DNA of 29,380 bases from a virus: the IMG/VR virus record IMGVR_UViG_3300009008_002516, positions 1 through 29,380 of that record. One strand, given 5' to 3'. Below the pieces are notes generated by a model. The model was not told where the DNA came from. It searched no databases and saw nothing but the letters and a program-made list of their open reading frames with translations. Positions 22,035 through 29,380 of this stretch are shown here, in pieces. Made by a program: the position numbers and the translations under genes. Each line of letters opens with the position of its first letter. The stretch's first letter is position 1.

Positions 22035-24500
22035 TTAACCGCACTTAGAAGAACCGCACGATTTACATGTAACACATCCTTCCTGGTAAATAAGCGAACG
22101 TTCAGCATGACAGGTATCACAAACCTTATCCTCATGTGCTCTCTCACCATTCTTAATGTAACTTTTCAACACCCTTGCTACAACCCGAGAAAAAGAAAAT
22201 AAATCAGCGTCCTTATCCTTTTGTAGCTGTTCAACAATGTAGTGAATTGGCGCACCGTGGCGTAATGCCAGTGAAATTGTTCTAGTAAACCCAGCATGAT
22301 TGGGATTGTCAAAGACAGAAACAACATCTTTAATCACAAACTCATCACCATTTTTTCCAATTCTTAAATCGTATATAGAATTTTTTGTCTTTCTTGGGTG
22401 CTTAACAATAATTCCAAAAGAGTGTTTCTTTGGTATTTCAATGTACTTTTGGAGACCACCAATTACCTCATAAGGTCTTCCGCCGAGCAAGCCCACAAGG
22501 ATTGTCCAGGCTTCACCCTTAATTGTGGCATGATGAATATTACAAGGTAGCTCACTGGGCCTGACGGGTGCATCGTGTGTTTTAAATCTAGTTTTCTTCT
22601 TTCGACTTCCTGAGACTAGCACACCAGATCTGCACCCATCTCGATAAACAGTCACACCTTTGCATCCGGATCTCCACCCCGTTATATAGATCTCCTTAAC
22701 CGTCTCAACATCAGTATCAGTAGGAATATTTGTGGTATTTGAAATTGCATGACATACCCACTTCTGGGCAGCTGCTTGCATTCTTACCTTATTGATCCAG
22801 TTAATTTCATTGGCAGTAGATTTATGATACGGAGACTTAGATGGATCATCCTCATTTCCTGTGATATTCATCCACTGTTTGTACCCGTGGTGATACACAT
22901 TATACTCCTGCCACTTGTCTCCGACATCATCGATAAAATCTACACTAGCATTGACATCCTGACCAGTTATTTTCTTTCTACGTGTGTAGCTAAGAAGATA
23001 TGCAGGTTCAATTCCGCTTGTTGTCTGCGTAAGGGTTGACACAGATCCTGCAGGAGCTGTGGTTGTCAATGCGATATTTCTACGTCCGTGTCGCTTACAC
23101 ATTTCATAAACGTCAGGTGCTGCCTTCCACACTCTGCGCAAAAACTCATGATCCTCTTCTCGTGAATGGTCATGAACTGGAAATGAACCCCTCTCTTCTG
23201 CAAGATGACATGAAGATCTATATGCATTAATGCACAGCGTCTTATAAATTTTTTCAACAATCTTAATAGACTTATCAGACCCATACTCAACTCCCAAAGA
23301 AGCGAGTGTATCTCCTACAGCAGTTACTCCTAATCCCGTACGACGACCTTTGAGTGCCATATCCTTAATCTTTACCCAGAGATTTTTCTCAATTGCCTTG
23401 ACCTCGTCGGTCTCCGGATCTGCATCAATCTTAGCCAAAATTTTATCGACCTGCTCAATTTCAAGATCAATCATATCATCCATGAGCCTTTGTGCTTTTT
23501 GAGTTACCTCAGACATACCCTCAAAATCAAATTTTGAATCTGAGCCATATGGATTTAAAACAAACGAAGATAGATTTATTAGCATTAATCTACATGAATC
23601 ATATGGGCTCAAAATTATTTCACCGCAAGGGTTGGTTGAAGTTGACCCAAATCCAATATCTGCATAGGCATCAGAGGGTGTGAGATTGATTGCATTATCC
23701 CAAAAGAGCAATCCAGGCTCTGCAGAAGCATGTGCTGACGAAACTATCTCATGCCAGATCTCTCTTGCATCATCCATTACAGTTATTTGTGGAGAATCTT
23801 CATCTACTGGAAAGCGTAACTCAACATCACTTCCCTTTTCCACTGCCTTCATAAATTCATCAGACAGTCTTATCGAAATATTGGCGCCTGTAACACGATC
23901 AAGTTTTCGCTTAATCTTAATAAAATCTCGAATTTGTGGATGATGGACAGATATTGTCAGCATTAATGCACCGCGTCTTCCACCTTGCGCGACTTCTCGA
24001 CATGAATTAGAATATCTGTCCATAAATACTTCAATTCCATCAGTTGTCTTTGCTGCATTACCAGTCCCAAGACCCTTGGGCCGAATTGTGCTAAGATCAA
24101 AGCCCACGCCGCCGCGGCGCTTTGCAATCTGAACCAGCTCCTGATCTGTCTTTAGTATTCCGCCGTAAGAATCACGTGGCGACTCTATGACAAAGCAATT
24201 GGATAATGATTGAATAAAGTGATCATTTCCAATGCCTGACATCGGACTTCCCTGTGGAACAATATATGTGAAATTCTTGAAGAGGCTGTAGATTTCTTCT
24301 TCTGTCATTGGGTTGGGATACTTTTTCTCAATTCTGGCAAATTCTGAAGCTAAGCGTCGGTGCATATCATCAGGTGTGACTTCGAGATAATCTCCCTCCT
24401 TGTCACAGAGAGCATACTTTGTCGCAAAAACATTTGCTGCAAGATTATCATCACCAAAATATTCCAAACTTCTTCTGATAACTTCATCAAACTCTGCCAC
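22035..24500 (-). CDS. nrdJ: Class II (adenosylcobalamin-dependent) ribonucleotide reductase
   Basis: An 821-aa single-chain reductase. Active-site residues are visible: C102 in SLSNCFV, then N290, C292 and E294 in STNPCGEI (radical Cys and Glu), and C303 in DSCRLM. The GGVGFDLSTIRP loop and LTTTAPAGSVSTL phosphate-binding region fit the family. Towards the end CNIHHATIKGEAWTILVGLL and the zinc-ribbon-like tail with CDTCH and CVTCKSCGSSKCG match NrdJ and carry the re-reducing Cys pair. There is no NrdB-like subunit or glycyl radical site, and no ATP-cone is evident. It makes deoxynucleotides for phage DNA and needs B12 from the host. The start is GTG at 24500 with GGAG 5 nt upstream. It follows the helicase by 23 nt. 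Confidence 0.94.
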   Translation of the reverse strand: MAEFDEVIRRSLEYFGDDNLAANVFATKYALCDKEGDYLEVTPDDMHRRLASEFARIEKKYPNPMTEEEIYSLFKNFTYIVPQGSPMSGIGNDHFIQSLSNCFVIESPRDSYGGILKTDQELVQIAKRRGGVGFDLSTIRPKGLGTGNAAKTTDGIEVFMDRYSNSCREVAQGGRRGALMLTISVHHPQIRDFIKIKRKLDRVTGANISIRLSDEFMKAVEKGSDVELRFPVDEDSPQITVMDDAREIWHEIVSSAHASAEPGLLFWDNAINLTPSDAYADIGFGSTSTNPCGEIILSPYDSCRLMLINLSSFVLNPYGSDSKFDFEGMSEVTQKAQRLMDDMIDLEIEQVDKILAKIDADPETDEVKAIEKNLWVKIKDMALKGRRTGLGVTAVGDTLASLGVEYGSDKSIKIVEKIYKTLCINAYRSSCHLAEERGSFPVHDHSREEDHEFLRRVWKAAPDVYEMCKRHGRRNIALTTTAPAGSVSTLTQTTSGIEPAYLLSYTRRKKITGQDVNASVDFIDDVGDKWQEYNVYHHGYKQWMNITGNEDDPSKSPYHKSTANEINWINKVRMQAAAQKWVCHAISNTTNIPTDTDVETVKEIYITGWRSGCKGVTVYRDGCRSGVLVSGSRKKKTRFKTHDAPVRPSELPCNIHHATIKGEAWTILVGLLGGRPYEVIGGLQKYIEIPKKHSFGIIVKHPRKTKNSIYDLRIGKNGDEFVIKDVVSVFDNPNHAGFTRTISLALRHGAPIHYIVEQLQKDKDADLFSFSRVVARVLKSYIKNGERAHEDKVCDTCHAERSLIYQEGCVTCKSCGSSKCG

Positions 24501-24523
24501 AATTTCTCCAATTAAAACGGCCT

Positions 24524-25894
24524 TTAGCCTTCATTTATTTCTTTCCATTTGCTTCGCAGCAAACCTTTCATCGCGTCTCGGTCAGATGACATTATCTCAT
24601 TCAAGGACATTTCAGCGTCTTCTTCTAAAATAACTAATTTAGACCTTGACGTATCGAGATTTATCGGAAACAAAATTCCATCTCGGCCCGCTCTATTTTT
24701 TGCAATGAATAGTCGACCAGCTCCCGAGGCCTTTTCTATTGGCTTACGAGAAAGGGATAATACAACATCTGCAACCATTGCCTTGCCATATGCCTCTGAC
24801 ATGTTCTCTAAACCCACCACTGAAGAATTTGCCGATTCTCGATTTGCCTGTGATGCTGTCCAAATCGGTATATTCATATCCATTGCCAAATTTCTCAATT
24901 CTTCATAAATCAATTTGAGCTCATGCCTTAAATTTTCATACTTTCTGGACGATCTCATGATGTCTGCGTAATCAATAATTATCAAACTTGGAGCAAAAGA
25001 CTTGAGTAAAACCTTCTCAATATGGTTTCTCAAAGTCATCACAGAGGCAGACCCGGTTGGAAAGGACTTTATAATTAATCGACCCAAGTCTGATCCCTCA
25101 TATTTCTTTAAAACTTCATCTTTTCGATCAATGACCTCATGGCTAGGAACATCTGTCAAGTTCGAATCATATCTCAATCCAACTGCTGTTTCTGACAACT
25201 CAAATGTGTAGTGAATCACATTCTTACCTACCCTTAATGCTTCACATCCTGTGTGAACCAGAAAGTGAGACTTGCCCACACCAGTGTTGGCAATGATCAC
25301 GCCTATCTCCCCCCTTCCTAGCCCACCATTTAAAACTGTCTTCTTGTCAAGATGAGCTAATCCTGTCGGGCATGTTATTCTTGAAATCGTTTCAAATCTA
25401 GCACTAGCGTCTATAAAAAAATCATGACCAAGGCTCGAGGGAGTTCCTACTGCCAAGGCATCCTTCATTAAATCAACAACACATTCATATTTGTCTGTAG
25501 AAACCATTTCAACCGCTTTTTCAAGTGCTGCTCGAAGTGCCTGTTTCCGACAAAAATCAAGTGTCTTATCTTTTACAAATTGTAAGTCTCCAACATCAGG
25601 ATTCGTCTTAATTCGGTGCAGAAAATCTACGATCTGATCTCGTAAGAGAATGTCTGCACCCTCCTTTAGATCATCTCTCACTATTGTTATAAGCAGAGAG
25701 AGTGTCGGAAATGCCTTGTATTTTAGATAATAGTTGAAATATCTCTCAGTAAGATACCTGAGATATTTTACATCAAAGTACTCCGGAGTCATCATCTCAG
25801 TCATTTGTGCTGACCATTTTTGATCAGTCAAAAAACACTGAAAAATCTTTTCTTCGAAGCTTTTTCCGTACTGTTTAAAGTGTGCAACAGGCAT
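24524..25894 (-). CDS. Replicative DNA helicase, DnaB/T4 gp41-like
   Basis: A 456-aa RecA-fold hexameric helicase. The N-terminal helical domain (about 1-170) is followed by Walker A ANTGVGKS (202-209), a catalytic Glu-region FELSE (231-235), Walker B LIIIDYADI (304-312), and a sensor-like TASQANRES. Overall it fits the DnaB_C family and the T4 gp41 group. It unwinds the replication fork 5'-3' and would be loaded with a primase and polymerase; no primase is seen in the window. The ATG at 25894 overlaps the exonuclease stop (TAATG), so the two are translationally coupled. The ribosome site is weak, fitting coupling. It is 23 nt ahead of the reductase. Confidence 0.93.
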   Translation of the reverse strand: MPVAHFKQYGKSFEEKIFQCFLTDQKWSAQMTEMMTPEYFDVKYLRYLTERYFNYYLKYKAFPTLSLLITIVRDDLKEGADILLRDQIVDFLHRIKTNPDVGDLQFVKDKTLDFCRKQALRAALEKAVEMVSTDKYECVVDLMKDALAVGTPSSLGHDFFIDASARFETISRITCPTGLAHLDKKTVLNGGLGRGEIGVIIANTGVGKSHFLVHTGCEALRVGKNVIHYTFELSETAVGLRYDSNLTDVPSHEVIDRKDEVLKKYEGSDLGRLIIKSFPTGSASVMTLRNHIEKVLLKSFAPSLIIIDYADIMRSSRKYENLRHELKLIYEELRNLAMDMNIPIWTASQANRESANSSVVGLENMSEAYGKAMVADVVLSLSRKPIEKASGAGRLFIAKNRAGRDGILFPINLDTSRSKLVILEEDAEMSLNEIMSSDRDAMKGLLRSKWKEINEG

Positions 25895-26865
25895 TAAGAT
25901 TTCTTTGTGCTGATGTAATTTAGAGCCAAAAATACTCTATCAACATTAAATGTCTGAATGCCTTCGTGCAAAAACATTCTCATCATCTGCATTTTATTCT
26001 TGGCTGGGCTGAAAGTATCAACAGTTTCGTTTATTCTTTTAATTTGCGATGCAGCAAGGTTAGAGGTGTCTAGATAAATTAGCTTCCAGTTTCTCTCTAT
26101 TTTCGCCTTCGAACTAATAATTCTTTGAAAAACCTTCACCTTACTACCTTCCTGAATAGCTTTTTCAGCTTGCTCAACTATCTGATTGACATTTATGCTT
26201 TGCTTTCCAGCTAGATCTGGAAATCTCTTGGCCACAGTTTTAAACCCAGCACCTTTTACTCCGTCTATATTGTCTGATGCGTCACCACAGATTGATTTTG
26301 CTAGACAAAAATTGGTAGGTGATATTTTAAACTTTTCTGTAACCTCCTTTGAGGTTACCATCTTTTTCCATGTGGGTGAGTAAATAATAGTCTTGGAGTC
26401 TAGAAGTTGGTAAAAATCATGATCAGATGAAACCACAAGCTTTCTCTTATTTGGAAACTTATATCGACACAGGTACCCTATAACATCGTCTGCTTCACAC
26501 TCTGGAACGTAGATCTGGCAAATAGGGATATTTCCAATAAGTGAGACCAGAGTTGAAATTTGATGATTTCTATTTTGGACTGTATCAGGCAGGTCTTTCT
26601 CATAATACCTGTTAAGCTTTGCGGGTCTCCTGTGCTGTTTATACTCTTTAAAAATCGCCCGCTTTCGAGTTGATCCGCCACCTTCCCATACAATAATTGT
26701 TTGCTCTGGCTTATATCGCTCAATCAGATCAACAACAGCATAGAGAAATCCAACAATTCCACCAACGTGACCACCATTAGCGTTGACAGCAGGATGTGCA
26801 ACATAGTGCCTTGTAAACAAATTCAAGGCATCTACAATTAGAATTACCCGGCCTTCATCGGTCAA
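25894..26865 (-). CDS. 5'-3' exonuclease / flap endonuclease (T4 RNase H-like)
   Basis: A 323-aa FEN/PIN-fold nuclease. Acidic residues of the metal site are in VDALN (D12), ECEADD (122-127), SSDHD (146-150) and GDASDNI (194-200), followed by the helix-hairpin-helix GVKGAGFKT. It removes RNA primers and 5' flaps during lagging-strand synthesis. The start is TTG at 26865, overlapping the recombinase stop by 4 nt (TTGA), with GAGG 7 nt upstream; the nearby ATG is out of frame. Order UvsX-exonuclease-helicase is a compact replication operon. No large 3' polymerase domain is present, so it is not a PolA fragment. Confidence 0.92.
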   Translation of the reverse strand: MTDEGRVILIVDALNLFTRHYVAHPAVNANGGHVGGIVGFLYAVVDLIERYKPEQTIIVWEGGGSTRKRAIFKEYKQHRRPAKLNRYYEKDLPDTVQNRNHQISTLVSLIGNIPICQIYVPECEADDVIGYLCRYKFPNKRKLVVSSDHDFYQLLDSKTIIYSPTWKKMVTSKEVTEKFKISPTNFCLAKSICGDASDNIDGVKGAGFKTVAKRFPDLAGKQSINVNQIVEQAEKAIQEGSKVKVFQRIISSKAKIERNWKLIYLDTSNLAASQIKRINETVDTFSPAKNKMQMMRMFLHEGIQTFNVDRVFLALNYISTKKS

Positions 26866-28028
26866 TCTGTTGCCTCGAGACTACACTCACTCATAGCATC
26901 TGCTAAAGATTTCATCTCTTCATAGGACTCTGTATCTATTTCTAGATTATCTTGATTAAACTTTTTCACCATTGCATATTCTAAGAGATCATCTATGTAA
27001 GCTGTATATTCGGGATTTCTCATTATTTCACCAAACTTTGGCTTATGAAACTTCTTCTCAATAAGAATTTCACCAGTTTGTGTGTCTGTTACGGTTAGGC
27101 GCTTCCAAGAACCTGTTCCTGATACAGAGACCTCCTTTCCCTTGATCACTTCTGGCCCATGCTTTCTTAGCAGATCGAATATCTGCTCATGCTCCTTAAT
27201 ACCCACACCGAAGTGAATCTCAAAATTAATCTTTCTAAAAGGAGGGGCGACCTTATTCTTAATGGTCTTAGCAGAAACATGAATACCGATCACATCATCA
27301 CCATCCTTAATCTGCTGGCCAGCTCCTAGCTTGATTCTTGTGGAGGCATGAAATGGAATTGCCTTTCCTCCCGGTGTCGTATCAGGATCACCATACATCA
27401 CTCCGATCTTAGTTCGAATCTGATTAAGGATTACAAATAGAACATTTTGATTTGCAATCACCCCTGTGATCTTTCTCATGCCCTTAGAAATCGCACGAGC
27501 TTGTAATCCGATGGACTCCTTATCATAGTCTCCAATTAGCTCAGCCTTGGGTGATGATGCAGCAACAGAATCCCAGACAATGGTGATTGGCACATCCTTA
27601 TCCATCGCCTTTGCCTTCATAATAGTCGCCTCTGCAATAGAGAGAACCTCTTCCGTGCAATGAGTGTCAACATACACAAATCTCTTTGACACATCAACGC
27701 CTAGCATCTTTAAGTTTTCTACAGAAGTCGCATTTTCTGTGTCAATATAAACAACAATTCCACCCATTTTTTGGGTTGTTCTAGCAATCTGTGTGGCTAT
27801 GTGAGACTTTCCAATGGACGGTGGTCCAAAAACCTCTACAATTCTCCCTTCAGGAAGACCTCCACCCCTTCTATTAGAGCAAATATAGTCAAGCAGCTTT
27901 GACCCTGTTGAAATCCACCGCTCAACATGAGTCGGTGAAATATCCTGGCTGAGATTGTATGCTACCTGCGTGCCATGCTCCTTGTTTAGAGCATTAATTA
28001 AGTCTACAGTAAAATCCTGATTTGACAT
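26862..28028 (-). CDS. uvsX: RecA/UvsX-type recombinase
   Basis: A RecA-family ATPase (388 aa from the chosen start). Walker A is GPPSIGKS, then VVYIDTENA with the catalytic Glu, Walker B ITIVWDSVAA, and the DNA-binding loop region LNQIRTKIGVMYGDPDTTPG. It forms filaments on single-stranded DNA for strand exchange and recombination-dependent replication. I prefer the ATG at 28028 because GGAG lies 5 nt upstream of it; the ATG at 28043 adds five residues (MSGER) and has only a weak AAGA. The C-terminal 60 residues are acidic. It sits between the SSB and exonuclease genes. The sequence looks closer to bacterial RecA than T4 UvsX in places (GDPDTTPGGKA), so RecA is an equally fair name. Confidence 0.92.
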   Translation of the reverse strand: MSNQDFTVDLINALNKEHGTQVAYNLSQDISPTHVERWISTGSKLLDYICSNRRGGGLPEGRIVEVFGPPSIGKSHIATQIARTTQKMGGIVVYIDTENATSVENLKMLGVDVSKRFVYVDTHCTEEVLSIAEATIMKAKAMDKDVPITIVWDSVAASSPKAELIGDYDKESIGLQARAISKGMRKITGVIANQNVLFVILNQIRTKIGVMYGDPDTTPGGKAIPFHASTRIKLGAGQQIKDGDDVIGIHVSAKTIKNKVAPPFRKINFEIHFGVGIKEHEQIFDLLRKHGPEVIKGKEVSVSGTGSWKRLTVTDTQTGEILIEKKFHKPKFGEIMRNPEYTAYIDDLLEYAMVKKFNQDNLEIDTESYEEMKSLADAMSECSLEATD

Positions 28029-28044
28029 TCTTTCTCCACTCATT

Positions 28045-28074
28045 ATCTTACAGTGACAGAACAGGTATGTTCAA
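28045..28074 (-). promoter_or_regulatory. Possible promoter upstream of the recombinase gene
   Basis: On the minus strand TTGAAC (28074-28069), 18 nt, then TAAGAT (28050-28045). It lies directly after the GC-rich hairpin at 28076-28098. The start would fall around 28038, leaving a leader of about 10 nt before the ATG at 28028, which agrees with that start choice. The -10 match is only 4 of 6. Confidence 0.3.
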
Positions 28075-28075
28075 G

Positions 28076-28098
28076 GCGGGGTGCGTGATGCACCCCGC
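28076..28098 (-). terminator. GC-rich hairpin after the SSB gene, possible terminator or mRNA stabiliser
   Basis: A perfect 9-bp stem, GCGGGGTGC (28076-28084) with GCACCCCGC (28090-28098), and a 5-nt loop. It lies 12 nt beyond the SSB stop codon. On the minus strand the T-run is before, not after, the stem, and CTTGAAC follows, so it is not a classical rho-independent terminator. A weaker 5-bp stem, GAACA/TGTTC, lies at 28059-28072. Confidence 0.5.
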
Positions 28099-28110
28099 AA
28101 AAAACAGAAA

Positions 28111-28875
28111 CTATTCGTCGTCGATGAGATCAGCAAAGGCCTCATCGATGCTCTTGTAGTTAGATTCAGCTGAAGCCGATGTCTCAGAAAGTGTGGTGCC
28201 CACATCTTCTTCAGCCTCATCATCATCACTCAGCCAGTCATTGATAATCTTTGAGAGCTCATCATAAGACTTGCACTGATATGTCTCGGTTACATCTGGA
28301 ATACTAGAAGTCCACTCTTTTGCCCGATCTGTATCTTCAGACAGAAGAGATTGCTTGCCTCGTGGGCGAACCTCAGTCATCGACCATTGCCGACCAGGCT
28401 GCTTGGTGCATGTGACCTTGATATCACGGCCTGTTTGTGGATCTGTGATATCTCCGTAGTCCTCATCAAGCATCAGTCCCAGAAGATTCTGATAAACAGT
28501 CTTACCAAAACCCCAGATCTGAACACCCTTGTCCTCCTCTCCTCGGACAACAACGGGCGCGTAAGTACGCATCTTAGGATAGAGCTTCTTAGCGAGCTCA
28601 TAGGATTCCTTAGAACCTTCCTCACGAAGCTTTGTAATTAGCTCCTGAATCGGATCAGGATCATTGAACTGATAAGGTGCCAAAAGACCCCTCTCATTTC
28701 CAATGTTATAGTAGAACCACAACTCCTTAAATGGTTGGCCATCATTATCTGGGAAAGATAGAAGACGTACTGTGTGCTCCTCTCCCTCTTGTGGTCGCCA
28801 CATAAGGGACCTATTTCTATTTGTTCCGCTTAGTCTGTCAAGCTTTTTACGGATTGCATCAAAATCAACTGCCAT
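28111..28875 (-). CDS. Single-stranded DNA-binding protein, T4 gp32-like
   Basis: A 254-aa gp32-type SSB. The basic N-terminus (DAIRKKLDRLSGTNRNRSLMW) fits the cooperative-binding segment, the core (VRLLSFPD...ELWFYYNIG, then TYAPVVVRGEEDKGVQIWGFGKTVYQNLL) the OB-fold, and the tail is strongly acidic (SDDDEAEEDVG, ending FADLIDDE), the usual contact site for partner proteins. The Cys/His zinc ribbon of T4 gp32 is not visible: only two isolated Cys occur. It coats single-stranded DNA and organises UvsX and helicase loading. The ATG has GGAGG 4 nt upstream, the best ribosome site in the region, in keeping with high expression. It starts a unit with its own promoter candidate. Confidence 0.9.
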   Translation of the reverse strand: MAVDFDAIRKKLDRLSGTNRNRSLMWRPQEGEEHTVRLLSFPDNDGQPFKELWFYYNIGNERGLLAPYQFNDPDPIQELITKLREEGSKESYELAKKLYPKMRTYAPVVVRGEEDKGVQIWGFGKTVYQNLLGLMLDEDYGDITDPQTGRDIKVTCTKQPGRQWSMTEVRPRGKQSLLSEDTDRAKEWTSSIPDVTETYQCKSYDELSKIINDWLSDDDEAEEDVGTTLSETSASAESNYKSIDEAFADLIDDE

Positions 28876-28909
28876 TGTTCCTCCAATTTTTAATGTTCAA
28901 TGTGTAGTT

Positions 28910-28924
28910 TTTGCAATATGCAAA
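28910..28924. promoter_or_regulatory. Palindrome in the SSB leader, operator candidate
   Basis: TTTGCA (28910-28915), ATA, TGCAAA (28919-28924) forms a 15-bp near-palindrome at the predicted start of the SSB transcript. The leader between it and the ATG is A/T-rich and unstructured. T4 gp32 controls its own translation by binding such a leader, so this could be an operator or autoregulation site. The AT-rich setting raises the chance of coincidence. Confidence 0.3.
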
Positions 28925-28928
28925 TAAT

Positions 28929-28957
28929 ATTATGCTTAATTTTAGATCAATGTTCAA
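28929..28957 (-). promoter_or_regulatory. Sigma70-like promoter for the SSB gene
   Basis: On the minus strand TTGAAC (28957-28952), a 17-nt spacer, and CATAAT (28934-28929, 5 of 6 to TATAAT). The predicted start is near 28922, about 47 nt before the SSB ATG. The same -35 and spacer precede the glycosylase operon. The 9-bp word AATGTTCAA occurs here (28949-28957) and again at 28892-28900. Confidence 0.5.
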
Positions 28958-28976
28958 ATAATTTTATGTTTTATGC

Positions 28977-29380
28977 TTAGTTTTTCTTTTTCTTTTTTCG
29001 CTTGCTGCCAGACTTCTCTGCAATTCCCTTTGCCCACTTTTCTGCCGCTGTATAAATAAGTGCTGGATCCTGTGGGTTTACAAGAGACCCACCGTAAAAT
29101 GCTGCATTTTTCTTGGCCTGGGCCATGTATGTCTGCCGAGAAGGACTCTTTCCTTGCGGACCTGTGCCCAAAGGAGTAACTGGACCGCCGCCGATGGCGC
29201 TGGTGCCGGAGGCCTCTCCTATCTCGTCGTCGGTTTTGCCCTTTTTACTTTTTCTCTTTTTTTTTGCTTCATCGAGCGCTTGACGAATGAGCATTCGAAT
29301 CTCTGACTCTTTTAAGGGCTTCGGATGTGCTGTGATGACCCCGGAATCTGTCTTATATGCGACAGCAAAATCATTGGTAT
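28977..29380 (-). CDS. Basic Lys-rich protein of unknown function (5' end outside window)
   Basis: The frame is open from the stop at 28977 to the window edge with no stop, so the gene begins beyond 29380; the ATG at 29294 is probably internal, since the frame continues upstream as a plausible peptide (DFAVAYKTDSGVITAHPKPL). I see about 133 residues: a short alpha/beta start, a helix (ESEIRMLIRQALDEAKKK), a Lys-rich stretch, a Gly/Pro-rich linker (GTSAIGGGPVTPLGTG), and a second helix ending in a run of Lys. Possible nucleic-acid contact from charge only. I do not recognise it. In T4 the gene before gp32 is the helicase loader gp59, but no similarity is visible here. Confidence 0.7.
   Translation of the reverse strand, partial: TNDFAVAYKTDSGVITAHPKPLKESEIRMLIRQALDEAKKKRKSKKGKTDDEIGEASGTSAIGGGPVTPLGTGPQGKSPSRQTYMAQAKKNAAFYGGSLVNPQDPALIYTAAEKWAKGIAEKSGSKRKKKKKN

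Noticed and set aside
29052-29062. TATAAATA, the T4 late promoter box, on the plus strand
   Set aside because: It lies inside a minus-strand coding region and faces the wrong way; no such box was found upstream of the fibre genes.

Overview
This window is a dense stretch of a large tailed-phage genome (Caudoviricetes), probably a jumbo or near-jumbo phage from an aquatic environment. All but one of about 24 genes lie on the minus strand, with gaps of a few bases or small overlaps. No tRNA, rRNA, transposase, integrase or CRISPR array was seen. The replication block resembles the T4 lineage: a gp32-like single-strand binding protein, a RecA/UvsX recombinase, a 5'-3' exonuclease and a gp41/DnaB-type helicase. 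The polymerase at the left edge, however, begins with a PHP domain of the bacterial DnaE family. The host is unknown. A Gram-negative host is only a guess, from the LpxH-like phosphoesterase and the amidase.

Reading in the direction of transcription (right to left): 29380-28977 is the end of an unrecognised basic protein. 28875-24524 holds SSB, UvsX, exonuclease and helicase. 24500-20040 holds a class II (B12-dependent) ribonucleotide reductase, a ClpP-like protease, a YciA-like acyl-CoA thioesterase and a peptidoglycan amidase. 19965-9571 is a structural block with three large modular fibre proteins (626, 1825 and 834 aa) sharing repeat modules, plus a small DUF5659-like protein; it ends at a clear hairpin terminator. 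9478-7823 holds a coiled-coil protein, a divergent J-domain protein and an MBD4-like DNA glycosylase. 7144-7803 is the single plus-strand gene, a metallophosphoesterase. 7098-1 is one long apparent operon: Fpg/Nei-type glycosylase, a small unknown, dimeric dUTPase, a fused NTP-pyrophosphohydrolase/HAD nucleotidase, a ThyX homologue with an altered active site, a nucleoside deoxyribosyltransferase-like protein, DnaJ, DnaK and the start of DnaE.

The most interesting part is 3.3-8.3 kb. Two pyrophosphohydrolase domains, one fused to a deoxynucleotidase, sit with a ThyX homologue lacking several normally invariant residues, a deoxyribosyltransferase-like enzyme and two base-excision glycosylases. 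This resembles in logic the phage pathways that destroy a canonical nucleotide and make a modified one, as in SPO1-type hydroxymethyluracil phages. It could also be plain dUTP removal and thymidylate supply, with glycosylases guarding against uracil or damaged bases. The second notable system is a phage Hsp70 set: DnaK, a full DnaJ and a second J-domain protein, with no GrpE visible here. Nearly identical 63-residue fibre repeats suggest diversification by recombination.
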